Part shown: positions 50,107 through 59,194 of the stretch, piece by piece
How positions within the stretch are numbered: position 1 is the first letter of the stretch
How the letters are laid out: every line of letters starts with the position of its first letter
Origin: Ideonella margarita
GTDB taxonomy: Bacteria > Pseudomonadota > Gammaproteobacteria > Burkholderiales > Burkholderiaceae_C
DNA length: 64,000 nucleotides
Assembly: GCF_038066635.1 (NCBI RefSeq)
Contig: NZ_JBBUTI010000001.1
Span: 62,001-126,000 of the forward strand
Reading direction: 5' to 3'
Program-made: the position numbers and the translations under genes
Notes under the pieces: model-generated
What the model saw: the letters and a program-made list of their open reading frames with translations, nothing else
The model's database searches: none
What the model was told of the DNA's origin: nothing

Positions 50107-51366
50107 GTGAGCGCACCCCGGAGCCCGTCCAACAACGCTGAGCGCCAGGCGCCGCTGGCCGGGCTCAAGGTGCTCGATCTGTCGCGCGTGCTGGCCGGCC
50201 CCTGGGCGGGCCAGCTGCTGGCGGATCTGGGCGCCGATGTGGTGAAGGTGGAGCGCCCCGGTGCGGGCGACGACACCCGCAGCTGGGGCCCGCCCTTCCT
50301 CACCGATGTGGACGGCCGGCCGACCAGCGAGGCCGCCTATTTCCAGTGCGCCAACCGCAACAAGCGCTCGCTCACCGTGGACATGGCGCACCCGGACGGC
50401 GCGGCACTGATCCGCCGTCTGGCTGCGCAGGCCGATGTGCTGCTGGAGAACTTCAAGGTCGGTGGCCTGCAGCAATACGGGCTCGACTGGCCCAGCCTGC
50501 AGGCGATCAACCCGCGGCTGGTCTATTGCTCGATCACCGGCTTCGGCCAGACTGGCCCGTATGCGCCGCGTGCGGGTTATGACTTCCTCATCCAGGGCCT
50601 GGGTGGCCTGATGAGCGTGACGGGCCGCAGCGATGCCGAAGAAGGCGCCGGCCCGCAGAAAGTGGGCGTGGCCCTGACCGACGTGATGACCGGCCTGTAC
50701 GCCACGATTGCCGTGCAAGGCGCACTCGCTGAGCGTGCGCGCTCCGGCCTGGGTCAGCACATTGACCTGGCGCTGCTGGACGTGCAGGTGGCGGCGCTGG
50801 CCAACCAGGCCTCCAGCTATCTGGTGTCAGGCCGGGTGCCGCAGCGCATGGGCAATGCCCACCCCACCATCGTGCCGTACCAGGACTTCCCGACGGCCGA
50901 CGGCGACATGATCCTGGCGATCGGCAACGACGGCCAGTTCAGCCGCTTGTGCGCCGCGCTGGGTCATCCGGACTGGGCGCTGGACCCGCGCTTCGCGACC
51001 AACCCGCAACGCGTGGCGAACCGCGGGGTGCTCATCCCCTTGATGCGCCAGGCCACCGTCATGAAAACCACCGCTGAATGGGTGGCGCTGCTGGAATCGC
51101 AGGCCGTGCCCTGCGGCCCGATCAACCGCATCGACCAGGTGTTTGCCGACCCGCAGGTGCAGGCACGTGGCCTGCAGACCAGCCTGCCACATCCGCTGGC
51201 CGGCACGGTGCCGCTGGTGGCCAACCCGATCCGCTACAGCGCCACGCCGGTGGTGATGCACAGCGCACCGCCGCTGCTGGGCCAGCACACCGCAGAGGTG
51301 CTGGCGCACTGGCTGGGCGTGGATGATGCGGCCTGCCAACACCTGCGGGATCAACAGGTGATCTGA
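50107..51366 (+). CDS. Family III CoA-transferase, probable succinyl-CoA:glutarate CoA-transferase
   Basis: This 419-residue CaiB/BaiF enzyme has GLKVLDLSRVLAGPWAGQLLADLGADVVKVERPGAGDDTRSWGPPF at its N terminus and YCSITGFGQTGPYAPRAGYDFLIQGLGGLMSVTG in the centre. The catalytic Asp is probably in VALTDVMTGLYA. It begins with GTG, 12 bases after gcdH. Its place suggests activation of glutarate to glutaryl-CoA for GcdH. Other family III substrates (dicarboxylates) cannot be excluded. Confidence 0.9.
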   Translation: MSAPRSPSNNAERQAPLAGLKVLDLSRVLAGPWAGQLLADLGADVVKVERPGAGDDTRSWGPPFLTDVDGRPTSEAAYFQCANRNKRSLTVDMAHPDGAALIRRLAAQADVLLENFKVGGLQQYGLDWPSLQAINPRLVYCSITGFGQTGPYAPRAGYDFLIQGLGGLMSVTGRSDAEEGAGPQKVGVALTDVMTGLYATIAVQGALAERARSGLGQHIDLALLDVQVAALANQASSYLVSGRVPQRMGNAHPTIVPYQDFPTADGDMILAIGNDGQFSRLCAALGHPDWALDPRFATNPQRVANRGVLIPLMRQATVMKTTAEWVALLESQAVPCGPINRIDQVFADPQVQARGLQTSLPHPLAGTVPLVANPIRYSATPVVMHSAPPLLGQHTAEVLAHWLGVDDAACQHLRDQQVI

Positions 51367-51418
51367 ACTCGTCTGGCGGTCGAGAATGCAGAGGTCATCT
51401 GTGTTCACGAGACCGTCC

Positions 51419-53251
51419 ATGACCTTGTCTGATCTTGCCCCTGTGCGGCTTGGTGGCGCCCGCCGCGCCGCCCTCGCTGCCGCCCTCCCTGCCGCTCTCA
51501 CGGCGGCCTTCCTCCATGTGGCTTCACCCGCGCTGGCCGCGAAGCCGTCGCCCGAGTGGCTTACCCATGCCGAGCGCACCGCCTGGGTTGAAACCGGCCG
51601 CTATGCCGAGGTTGAGCAGCTGTGCAAGCGCATGGCCACGCGCTTTCCGAAGGCCGTGCGCTGCGAGACTTTCGGCACCACGCCGGAAGGCCGGCCGATG
51701 CTGGCCGTGGTGGCCAATACGCGTGGTGTGCTGAGCCCGGCCGCCGCACAGCGCGCGGGTGTGCCCGTGGTGCTGGTGCAGGGCGGCATCCACGCTGGCG
51801 AAATTGATGGCAAGGACGCTGGTTTTCAACTGCTGCGCCAGATGTTGACCGGCGAGGTGCCCAGCTTGCTGGACGAGCAGGTGCTGGTCTTCGTGCCGGT
51901 GTTCAACATCGACGGCCATGAGCGCTTCGGTGCCTGGCAGCGGCCCAACCAGCGCGGGCCGGCCGCGATGGGCTGGCGCACCACCGGCCAGAACTTCAAC
52001 CTGAACCGCGACTACGCCAAGGCCGACAGCCCCGAGATGCGCGCGATGCTGCGCCTGGTGGAGCGCTGGGACCCGCTGGCCACCATCGACCTGCATGTCA
52101 CCGACGGCGCGAAGTTCGAGCACGACATCGCCATCATGGTCGAGCCCGGCAAGGCCGGTGATGCCGCGCTGCAACCGCTGGGCCGCGCCCTGCGCGACGG
52201 CGTGATCGCCCAGATCGCCGACCGCGGCGCCTTGCCGGTGGCGTTTTATCCGAGCTTCGTGGTGGAGGACGACCCGGCCTCGGGCTTTGCCGAAGGGGTG
52301 TCGCCACCGCGGTTCTCGACCGGTTACTTCCACCTGCGCAACCGCTTCGGGATGCTGGTGGAAACACACTCCTGGCGGCCCTATGCCCACCGCGTCAAGC
52401 TGACGCGCGACACCATCGAGGCGGTGCTCACCCAGGTGGCTCGCCACGGTGCGGATTGGCTGGCGCAGGCTCGTGCCGCTGATGCCCGCTCGGCGCAGCT
52501 GGCCGGCCAGCCTGTGGTGCTGGATTGGCGCGTGACTGACGCGGCGCGCACCATCGGCTTCCGCGGTTATGCCTACACGCGCACGCCGTCGGAGGTGTCA
52601 GGTGCGCTGATGACGCGCTACGACGAAGCCACGCCGCAGCTCTGGCGCCTGCCGCTGCGCGACCAGGTGACGCCGCGCCTGCAGCTGCCCGCACCGGGTG
52701 CTGGCTACGTGGTGCCGCCGGCCTGGGCGGCGGATGCCGCGGCACGCCTGAGCGCACACGGCCTGCAGTTCGAGCGCCTGACAGTGGCCGTGCCGAAGGC
52801 CGCGCTGCAAACCTTCCGGGCGGCCAGCACCAAGCTGGATGCGAAGTCCGTGGAAGGCCACCAGCGCCTGACCGTGACCGGGCAATGGCGTGACGAGGCC
52901 CGCGATGTGCCGGCCGGTGCGCTGTGGGTGCCGATCAGGCAGCCGCGCGCCCGCTTGCTGATGGCGCTGCTGGAGCCGCAGGCCCCCGATTCCTGGCTGG
53001 CCTGGGGCGTGTTCAACAACGCCTTCGAAGCCAAGGAATACATGGAGCCCTATGTGGCCGAAGAGGTGGCGCGCCAGATGCTGGCGGCCGATGCGGCGCT
53101 GGCGGCGCGGTTCAAGCAGCGCGTGGCGGACGACGCCGCGTTTGCAGCTGACCCGGCCGCCCGGCTCGACTTCTTCTACCGCCTGCATCCGTCGTTCGAC
53201 GAGCGGCTCAACCTCTATCCGGTCTGGCGGGCAGACCAGCCGCTGCGCTGA
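51419..53251 (+). CDS. M14-family zinc carboxypeptidase, secreted
   Basis: The protein is 610 residues from this ATG (an in-frame ATG lies at 51386). A signal peptide ends near SPALAAK (~residues 20-42). Zinc ligands are in GGIHAGEIDGKDAG (His and Glu) and TIDLHVTDG (His); the catalytic Glu is in LVETHSW; NLNRDYAKADSPEM is also conserved. The peptidase domain covers residues ~55-360, and the C-terminal ~250 residues are of unclear fold. It should cleave peptides in the periplasm or outside the cell. It stands alone. Confidence 0.9.
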   Translation: MTLSDLAPVRLGGARRAALAAALPAALTAAFLHVASPALAAKPSPEWLTHAERTAWVETGRYAEVEQLCKRMATRFPKAVRCETFGTTPEGRPMLAVVANTRGVLSPAAAQRAGVPVVLVQGGIHAGEIDGKDAGFQLLRQMLTGEVPSLLDEQVLVFVPVFNIDGHERFGAWQRPNQRGPAAMGWRTTGQNFNLNRDYAKADSPEMRAMLRLVERWDPLATIDLHVTDGAKFEHDIAIMVEPGKAGDAALQPLGRALRDGVIAQIADRGALPVAFYPSFVVEDDPASGFAEGVSPPRFSTGYFHLRNRFGMLVETHSWRPYAHRVKLTRDTIEAVLTQVARHGADWLAQARAADARSAQLAGQPVVLDWRVTDAARTIGFRGYAYTRTPSEVSGALMTRYDEATPQLWRLPLRDQVTPRLQLPAPGAGYVVPPAWAADAAARLSAHGLQFERLTVAVPKAALQTFRAASTKLDAKSVEGHQRLTVTGQWRDEARDVPAGALWVPIRQPRARLLMALLEPQAPDSWLAWGVFNNAFEAKEYMEPYVAEEVARQMLAADAALAARFKQRVADDAAFAADPAARLDFFYRLHPSFDERLNLYPVWRADQPLR

Positions 53252-53259
53252 GGCTGGGC

Positions 53260-53679
53260 TTACCAGCTGCCCGTGTTGGCCATCGAGGCCCAGGGCTCTG
53301 CCGGGGCGAGCGAGGCGCCGTCCTGCAGCAGCTCGATGGAGATGCCATCGGGCGAGCGCACGAAGGCCATGCGGCCGTCACGCGGCGGGCGCAGGATGGT
53401 GACACCGTGGTCGGCCAGGCGCTGGCAGGCAGCGTAGATGTCGGGCACGGCGTAGGCCAGGTGGCCGAAGTTGCGGCCGCCGGTGTAGGTTTCCGGATCC
53501 CAGTTGTGGGTCAGCTCGACCTGCGCGTCTTCGTCGCCGGGAGCGGCCAGGTAGATCAGGGTGAAGCGGCCTTGCGGGTAATCGCGCCGGCTGATCACCT
53601 GCAGCCCGAGGGCGTCCTGGTAGAAGTGCAGCGAGGCGTCAACGTCGGTCACACGGACCATGGTGTGCAGGTATTTCAT
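53260..53679 (-). CDS. gloA: Lactoylglutathione lyase (glyoxalase I)
   Basis: This 139-residue protein is a single-chain glyoxalase I: MKYLHTMVRVTDVDASLHFYQDALGLQVISRRDYPQGRFTL, VELTHNWDPETYTGGRNFGHLAYAV and FVRSPDGISIELLQ. Metal ligands are His5, the Glu in QVELTHNW, the His in FGHLAY and the Glu in SIELLQ. It detoxifies methylglyoxal as its glutathione hemithioacetal. It is convergent with the carboxypeptidase gene. The start is fixed by family alignment. Confidence 0.94.
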   Translation of the reverse strand: MKYLHTMVRVTDVDASLHFYQDALGLQVISRRDYPQGRFTLIYLAAPGDEDAQVELTHNWDPETYTGGRNFGHLAYAVPDIYAACQRLADHGVTILRPPRDGRMAFVRSPDGISIELLQDGASLAPAEPWASMANTGSW

Positions 53680-53796
53680 GCCTGAAGTGTGCCGTGTCGA
53701 CGTGCGGCTTGCCCATGCTGGGGATATTGCCGGCTGACGGGCGTCGGCACGTACCATCGAGCTTGTCTTGAATTTTCCGAGAGAAAGCGAGTTGCG

Positions 53797-54867
53797 ATGT
53801 TGCCGATCTGGTCCGTGGGCCTGCCGCTGGTGGCGGCCACCTTTCTCGGCCTGGGGCTGGGCTGGGGCCTGGCCGGTGTCGGTCTGTGGCTCGGTGCCGC
53901 CGCGTTGATGGGCGCGGTGCTGGCCTCTGTGCACCATGCCGAAGTGGTGGCGCACAAGGTCGGTGAGCCGCTCGGCACGCTGGTGCTGGCTGTGGCCATC
54001 ACCGTGATCGAGGTGTCGCTGATCGTCTCGTTGATGCTGGCGGGCGGGCCCGACAAGGCCGCGTTGCCCCGCGACACCATCTTCTCGGCCGTGATGATCA
54101 TCTGCAATGGCGTGGTGGGCCTGTGTCTGCTGTCTGGCGGCTTGCGGCACCAGGTGCAGACCTTCCGCACCGAAGGCGTGAACGGCGGGCTGGCTGCGCT
54201 GGTGGCGCTGAGCACGCTGTCGCTGGTGCTGCCGACCTTCACCACCAGCTCGGCGGGGCCGACCTACACGCCGGCGCAACTGGCGTTTGCCGCGGCCGCG
54301 TCACTGGCGCTGTGGCTGGTGTTCGTGTTCGTGCAGACGGTGCGTCACCGCGACTTCTTCCTGCCGGAGGACGATGCGCATGACCCGCATGTGCATGCCG
54401 CGCCGCCGAGCACCGCGCAGACCTGGGCCAGCCTGGGGCTGCTGATGGTGGCACTGGTGTCGGTGGTGGGCCTGGCCAAATTGCTGTCGCCCAGCATCGA
54501 GCAGGCCGTGGCGCAGGCCGGTGCGCCCAAGGCGGTGGTGGGCGTTGCCATTGCGCTGCTGGTGCTGCTGCCTGAAACCTGGGCGGCGGTGCGTGCGGCC
54601 GCCGCCAACCGGCTGCAGACCAGCCTGAACCTGGCCATCGGTTCGGCACTGGCCAGCATCGGCCTGACGATTCCGGCCGTGGCCGTGGCGGCGCTGTGGC
54701 TCGATATGCCGCTGGTGCTGGGCCTGTCGAACAAGGACTTGGTCATGCTCGGCCTGACCTTCCTGGTGAGTGCCATCACCTTTGCGCAGGGGCGCACGAA
54801 CATGCTGCAGGGCGCGGTGCACCTGGTGATCTTCGCCAGCTTCCTGTTCCTGGCGCTGGTGCCCTGA
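53797..54867 (+). CDS. chaA: Ca2+/H+ antiporter (ChaA-like)
   Basis: This 356-residue membrane protein has about eleven hydrophobic helices arranged as two repeats. The CaCA-family acidic motifs are visible: VGEPLGTLVLAVAITVIEVSLIVSLML in the first half and LLVLLPETWAAVRAAAANRLQTSLNLAIGSALASIGLTIP in the second. A His/Asp-rich loop (LPEDDAHDPHVHAAPP) separates the halves. It exchanges Ca2+ (or Na+/K+) for protons. The ATG at 53797 follows a weak GAGAAAGCGAG site. Confidence 0.88.
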   Translation: MLPIWSVGLPLVAATFLGLGLGWGLAGVGLWLGAAALMGAVLASVHHAEVVAHKVGEPLGTLVLAVAITVIEVSLIVSLMLAGGPDKAALPRDTIFSAVMIICNGVVGLCLLSGGLRHQVQTFRTEGVNGGLAALVALSTLSLVLPTFTTSSAGPTYTPAQLAFAAAASLALWLVFVFVQTVRHRDFFLPEDDAHDPHVHAAPPSTAQTWASLGLLMVALVSVVGLAKLLSPSIEQAVAQAGAPKAVVGVAIALLVLLPETWAAVRAAAANRLQTSLNLAIGSALASIGLTIPAVAVAALWLDMPLVLGLSNKDLVMLGLTFLVSAITFAQGRTNMLQGAVHLVIFASFLFLALVP

Positions 54868-54877
54868 CGGGCGGCCT

Positions 54878-57052
54878 TCAGCGGACGGGCATCACCTGCC
54901 CGGTGGCCGCGAACAGGTCGGTCGGCTGGTTCAGCAGCCAGTCCACCAGGGCGGCCTCGGGCAGGGGCCTGCTGAACAGATAACCCTGGGCCAGGGTGCA
55001 GCCGGCGGCCAGCAGGGCATCGGCCTGGGCCGGTGTTTCAACCCCTTCGGCAATCACCTGCAGCTGCAGCGCTTCGGCCACCTGCACGGTCGAGCGCACC
55101 AGTGCAGCCTGGTAGCGGTTGTCGACCATCTTGATCACGAAGCTGCGGTCGATCTTCACGGCGTTCACCGGCAACAGATCGAGCGAGGCGAGTGAAGAGT
55201 AGCCGGTGCCGAAGTCATCCAGCGACAGACTGACGCCGAGGTCGCGCAGCTGCTGCAGCAGGCCCAGCATCGCGTCGGTCTGCATGGCCAGGCTTTCGGT
55301 CACTTCCAGGCGCAGGGCCGACGGCGGCAGATGGTGGTCGGCCAGCGTCTGGCGCACCACTTCCACCAGCGCCTGGTTGTGCAGCTGCGCGCGGCTCAGA
55401 TTGACGGACACCGAGGCCGGCGCATGCGGGCCGAGATCGCGCTGCCAGCGGGCCAGATCCCGGCAGGCGCGGCGCAGCACGAACTCACCCACCGCCTCGA
55501 TCAGGCCGGCCTCTTCGGCCACCGGAATGAACTCGACCGGCGGCACCAGGCCGCGCTGCGGATGCTGCCAGCGCGCGAGCGCTTCCACGCCCTTCACGTG
55601 CCCCGAGGCCAGATCGACGATGGGCTGGTAGACGACAAACAGATCGTCGTCGCGCAGCGCGCGCCGCAGGTCGGCTTCCATGTCGACCACCTTGCGAATG
55701 CGCTCGTGCATCGCCGGCTGGAAGGCCACGGCACGACCGCGGCCCTGGTGCTTGGCCTCGTACATGGCGGTGTCGGCGTCGCGCAGCACGCTCTCCACAT
55801 CGGCCGACGAGACATCGCTGGTCAGCACGCCGATGCTGGCGCTCGACTGCACGCGCCGGCCCTGCAGGTCATAAGGTGCAGCCAGGGCCTTGAGCAAGCG
55901 GTTGGCCACGGTCATGGCGTCGTCCGGGTGGCGGATGCCGCTGAGCAGCACCACGAACTCGTCGCCACCCAGCCGGCCGGCCAGGTCACTGAGGTCGGCG
56001 CCCTGTGCCACGTTGTCGCCGGGCCGCAGCGTGGCGCGCAGGCGGCTGGCGATCTGGCGCAGCAGCTCGTCGCCGGCTTCGTGGCCGAGGCTGTCATTGA
56101 CGACCTTGAACCGGTCGAAGTCCATGAACAGCACGGCGAAGTGCCAGTCGGGCTCCAGCTGCCGGCGGTCCACGCAGCGCCGGATGGCCTGCTGCATGCT
56201 GGCGCGGTTCGGCAGGCGTGTCAGCGTGTCGGTCAGGGCGGCGTCGCTCAGGGCCTGGGCCATGTGCTTGTGCGGCGTGATGTCGACATGCACGCCGGCC
56301 ATGCGCAGGGCACGGCCTTCGCGGTCGCGCTCGATCACGGCGCCGGCGGCCATCACCCACAGCCATTCGCCGCTCTTGGCGCGCATCCGGAATTCGGTGC
56401 GGTAGGCCACCGAGGCATCGTTCAGGTGGGCGCGCAAGGCGGCCCGGGCCATGCTGGCGTCTTCCGGATGCACCAGGCGCATCCAGGCGTCGATCTTGTC
56501 GGGCAGCTCTGCCAGTGCAAAGCCGAACATGCGGGCCCAGCGGCCGTTGTAGCGGATGCGGCCACTCGGCAGGTGCCAGTCCCAGCTGCCCAGCCCGGCG
56601 CCGTCAATGGTCAGGTCGAGCATGCGCTGCTGCTCGCGCGATTCGGTTTCGTCGAGGAAGCAGGCGACCACGCCGCGCGAGCGGCCATCGCCGTGCAGCA
56701 GCAGGCGCGTGTTCACCCGCAACCATCGCCGCGTGCCGTCGGGCAACTGGATGCCGATCTCCGCGTCGGTCAGTGGCTCGCCGGTGCGCAGCGTGTGCAT
56801 CGCGGGGTGACGCTCACCGGGCAGGTCCTGGCCCATGGCGTCGATCGCCGCCCACCGCGGGTCGAGCGGGGTCAGGCCCAGCAGTTGTTCCCGGGTCAGG
56901 TGCAGCACCCGCTCGGCTTCGGTATTGGCTTCGACGATGGCGCCGCTGGTGTCATGCACCACCACCCCGGCCGGCAGCGTGTGCAGCAGGGTGTGCAGGT
57001 CATCGAGCGGATGGCCTGTGGGGCGGATGTGGAGAACCGTGGCGGGCGGCAT
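54878..57052 (-). CDS. PAS-PAS-GGDEF-EAL cyclic di-GMP protein
   Basis: This 724-residue soluble protein has a PAS domain at ~15-130, a second PAS with PAC (~140-275, GSWDWHLPSGRIRYNGRWARMFGF), GGDEF (~285-450, active site GRLGGDEFVVLL intact) and EAL (~460-710, GVEALARWQHPQRG, and DDFGTGYSSLASLDLLPVNAVKIDRSFV). Both catalytic motifs look complete, so it could make and break cyclic di-GMP. No membrane segment is seen. It stands alone. Confidence 0.93.
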   Translation of the reverse strand: MPPATVLHIRPTGHPLDDLHTLLHTLPAGVVVHDTSGAIVEANTEAERVLHLTREQLLGLTPLDPRWAAIDAMGQDLPGERHPAMHTLRTGEPLTDAEIGIQLPDGTRRWLRVNTRLLLHGDGRSRGVVACFLDETESREQQRMLDLTIDGAGLGSWDWHLPSGRIRYNGRWARMFGFALAELPDKIDAWMRLVHPEDASMARAALRAHLNDASVAYRTEFRMRAKSGEWLWVMAAGAVIERDREGRALRMAGVHVDITPHKHMAQALSDAALTDTLTRLPNRASMQQAIRRCVDRRQLEPDWHFAVLFMDFDRFKVVNDSLGHEAGDELLRQIASRLRATLRPGDNVAQGADLSDLAGRLGGDEFVVLLSGIRHPDDAMTVANRLLKALAAPYDLQGRRVQSSASIGVLTSDVSSADVESVLRDADTAMYEAKHQGRGRAVAFQPAMHERIRKVVDMEADLRRALRDDDLFVVYQPIVDLASGHVKGVEALARWQHPQRGLVPPVEFIPVAEEAGLIEAVGEFVLRRACRDLARWQRDLGPHAPASVSVNLSRAQLHNQALVEVVRQTLADHHLPPSALRLEVTESLAMQTDAMLGLLQQLRDLGVSLSLDDFGTGYSSLASLDLLPVNAVKIDRSFVIKMVDNRYQAALVRSTVQVAEALQLQVIAEGVETPAQADALLAAGCTLAQGYLFSRPLPEAALVDWLLNQPTDLFAATGQVMPVR

Positions 57053-57107
57053 ATCTCCGGGGATATCGGACAGCAGGCGTCACAACTTGACCCTGCATGT
57101 CGTCAAT

Positions 57108-57126
57108 ACGCACCGGGAGGGTGCGT
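57108..57126 (-). terminator. Hairpin after the cyanophycinase-like gene
   Basis: ACGCACC (57108-57114) and GGTGCGT (57120-57126) form a 7-base stem with a 5-base loop, downstream of the minus-strand gene ending at 57170 and before the PAS-GGDEF-EAL gene. There is no strong T-tract. Confidence 0.4.
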
Positions 57127-57169
57127 TGCGCCGCTGCTCAGTTGCCCCGGAGTGGCCTGGGAAGTCGCC

Positions 57170-58273
57170 TCAGAACCCGCTCTGGCGGTCGGCGGTGCGG
57201 CCCACCGTGACGCGGCTGGCCACCGCCGCAGGCAGGTTGTACGGGTCTGCCGTCATCTGGCCCTGCACCACGTCGACGAGGTAGTAGCCGTCGTGGGGGC
57301 GCTGGGTCAGGTCGATGCTGCCACCGGCCTCCACGCGCCAGATCTTGAAGCCGCTGTAGGTCACTGGTTCAGCTTCGTTCTGGCAGCCGGCGGCCGGCTG
57401 GTCGGCCTGCACCAGGTAGGCGGTGTCGCCAAACACGGTGCCCCGGCCGTCGCGGTCGATCAGCAACACGCCGCCGTCGTTCAGGCCCAGACCCCAGGCC
57501 GAGGCCGAGCGGCCTCCGGCCACCTGACGGCACAGGAAGGTCATCAGCCGGCCCATGCGGTCGCGGCGCACGAAATGGCTGTCGGTCAGCAGGTCGGCCA
57601 GCGGGGCCCAGTCAAACAGGCGGTCGCTGAAGCTGACGCCGGGCTGGTAGGGCTCGGCCAGGGCCAGGCGTGAGCTGATGCTGCCGCGGCAGCCGTCGAA
57701 CACCGCCAGCCCGCCCTGGATGGCCAGGCCGGCGCTGCCGCCGCCGGTGCCGCCGCCGCGCTCGACCAGCGCCTGCACTTCACGCACCGTGGCGCTGCCT
57801 TGCCAGCGCATGAAGTTGCATTGATCGCCGCCGCGGAAATAAACCACCTCGGCTTGCTGCAGGGCCGACACCACGTCGGGGTCGTCGGCGTCGTCGGCAT
57901 CACGGATCACCACCGTGGTGCAGGAGTTGACCGTGGGCAGGCTGTTCAGCCGCAGACACTCGCCTTCGTAGTTGGCGAAGCTGGCGCCCAGCACCACCAC
58001 GTCCAGCGGGTTGTCGGCGATGCGTTGGGTGAAGTTCTCGAAGGAGTCGAGTTCAGGCGGGCCATCGCCCTTCAGATACAGCGCCGGGCCGTGCAGCGCC
58101 GGTGCGGCGTCATCGGTGAAACCGAGGCGGCTGATGGTGACGGACGGGGCTGCCGCCTGCGCCAGGCCGGTCAGCAGGCACAGGCCCGCCGCCCACAAGC
58201 CCCTGGCTGCGCGTCGCTGCACGGCCAGCGCAACTTGGCGCGGGCGGGGCAGGGGGGCAAGGTGCTTGAACAT
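57170..58273 (-). CDS. Cyanophycinase-like serine peptidase (family S51), secreted
   Basis: This 367-residue protein has a signal peptide (~residues 1-41, LWAAGLCLLTGLAQAAA). The S51 features are EVVYFRGGDQCNFM, the nucleophile Ser in GGGTGGGSAGLAIQGG, and the His region DSHFVRRDRMGRL; all three match cyanophycinase layout. It may degrade cyanophycin (multi-L-arginyl-poly-L-aspartate) or other beta-Asp peptides outside the cytoplasm. No cyanophycin synthetase is in the window. The ATG at 58273 has GGAG seven bases upstream. Confidence 0.87.
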   Translation of the reverse strand: MFKHLAPLPRPRQVALAVQRRAARGLWAAGLCLLTGLAQAAAPSVTISRLGFTDDAAPALHGPALYLKGDGPPELDSFENFTQRIADNPLDVVVLGASFANYEGECLRLNSLPTVNSCTTVVIRDADDADDPDVVSALQQAEVVYFRGGDQCNFMRWQGSATVREVQALVERGGGTGGGSAGLAIQGGLAVFDGCRGSISSRLALAEPYQPGVSFSDRLFDWAPLADLLTDSHFVRRDRMGRLMTFLCRQVAGGRSASAWGLGLNDGGVLLIDRDGRGTVFGDTAYLVQADQPAAGCQNEAEPVTYSGFKIWRVEAGGSIDLTQRPHDGYYLVDVVQGQMTADPYNLPAAVASRVTVGRTADRQSGF

Positions 58274-58420
58274 GGAGCCACTCCAGAACATGAGAGGGAT
58301 CAGCGTTGAGAGGGTTATAGCAAGGAACGGGCCGCTTCTTGATGACCACTGTGACCGGAATGGTGCCCCGCCAAGGTGCGATCATTGGCGCATGGGCATG
58401 CTTGTTGAGGGGTTTGGTGG

Positions 58421-59194
58421 ATGTTTGGTTCCGTGAAGATGATGCGCTCGGTCAACCGGGGCACTCGGCGCATCAGGCTGTTCGCTGCTGGCTTGATCAT
58501 CGCCGCTGGGTCGGCGCACGCACAATCCCCCCAAGTGACCGACTCGCTGGCGCAGCGCCTGCGGGCCTGCACCGCCTGCCACGCCGCCTCAGATCAAACC
58601 CTGTCGGACACCTTCGTGCCGCGCCTGGCCGGCAAACCGGCGGCGTACCTGCATGAGCAGCTGCGCAGCTTCCAGCAGGGCCGCCGGCTGTACCAGCCGA
58701 TGCAGGGCCTGCTGGCGCCGCTGCCTGACGCCTACCTCGCCGACATCGCTCGCTTCTTCGCCACCCAGCCCGTGGTGCTGGCACCCCCTACGCCCTTGGG
58801 GGATGCCGCCCTGCGCACGCGCGGCGAGGCGCTGGCCCTGCGCGGTGATGCCGCCGCGAAGGTGCCGGCCTGCGTGGCCTGCCATGGCGCCGCGCTGACG
58901 GGCGTGCTGCCGGCCACGCCTGGCCTGGTGGGCCTGCCGCGCAACTATCTGGTGGCGCAGCTGGGCGCCTGGCGCAGCGGTGCGCGTCAGGCGCGATCGC
59001 CGGACTGCATGTCGCAGATTGCCCGGGCACTGGACCAGAACGACCTCGCCGCGGTGGCCGCCTGGCTGGCCAGCCAGCCCTTGCCGGCCGTGCATGACGC
59101 CGTTCCCCTCGCCAGCCTGCCGGCACCACCGCCGATGGCCTGCGGCAGCATCCCGGCCGTGGGTGCCGACAACCGCGGGGCGGTGCGACCATGA
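58421..59194 (+). CDS. Dihaem cytochrome c (c4-like)
   Basis: This 257-residue protein has a signal peptide (~residues 15-35, LFAAGLIIAAGSAHA) and two haem motifs, CTACH (~50-54) and CVACH (~151-155), in two cytochrome domains. That is the arrangement of cytochrome c4. It acts in the periplasm as an electron carrier. Its stop overlaps the start of the three-haem cytochrome gene by four bases, so they are a pair. Confidence 0.91.
   Translation: MFGSVKMMRSVNRGTRRIRLFAAGLIIAAGSAHAQSPQVTDSLAQRLRACTACHAASDQTLSDTFVPRLAGKPAAYLHEQLRSFQQGRRLYQPMQGLLAPLPDAYLADIARFFATQPVVLAPPTPLGDAALRTRGEALALRGDAAAKVPACVACHGAALTGVLPATPGLVGLPRNYLVAQLGAWRSGARQARSPDCMSQIARALDQNDLAAVAAWLASQPLPAVHDAVPLASLPAPPPMACGSIPAVGADNRGAVRP

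Noticed and set aside
50107..51366. CoA-transferase as formyl-CoA transferase (frc)
   Set aside because: Adjacent gcdH and divergent LysR point to glutarate; no oxalyl-CoA decarboxylase gene is present.
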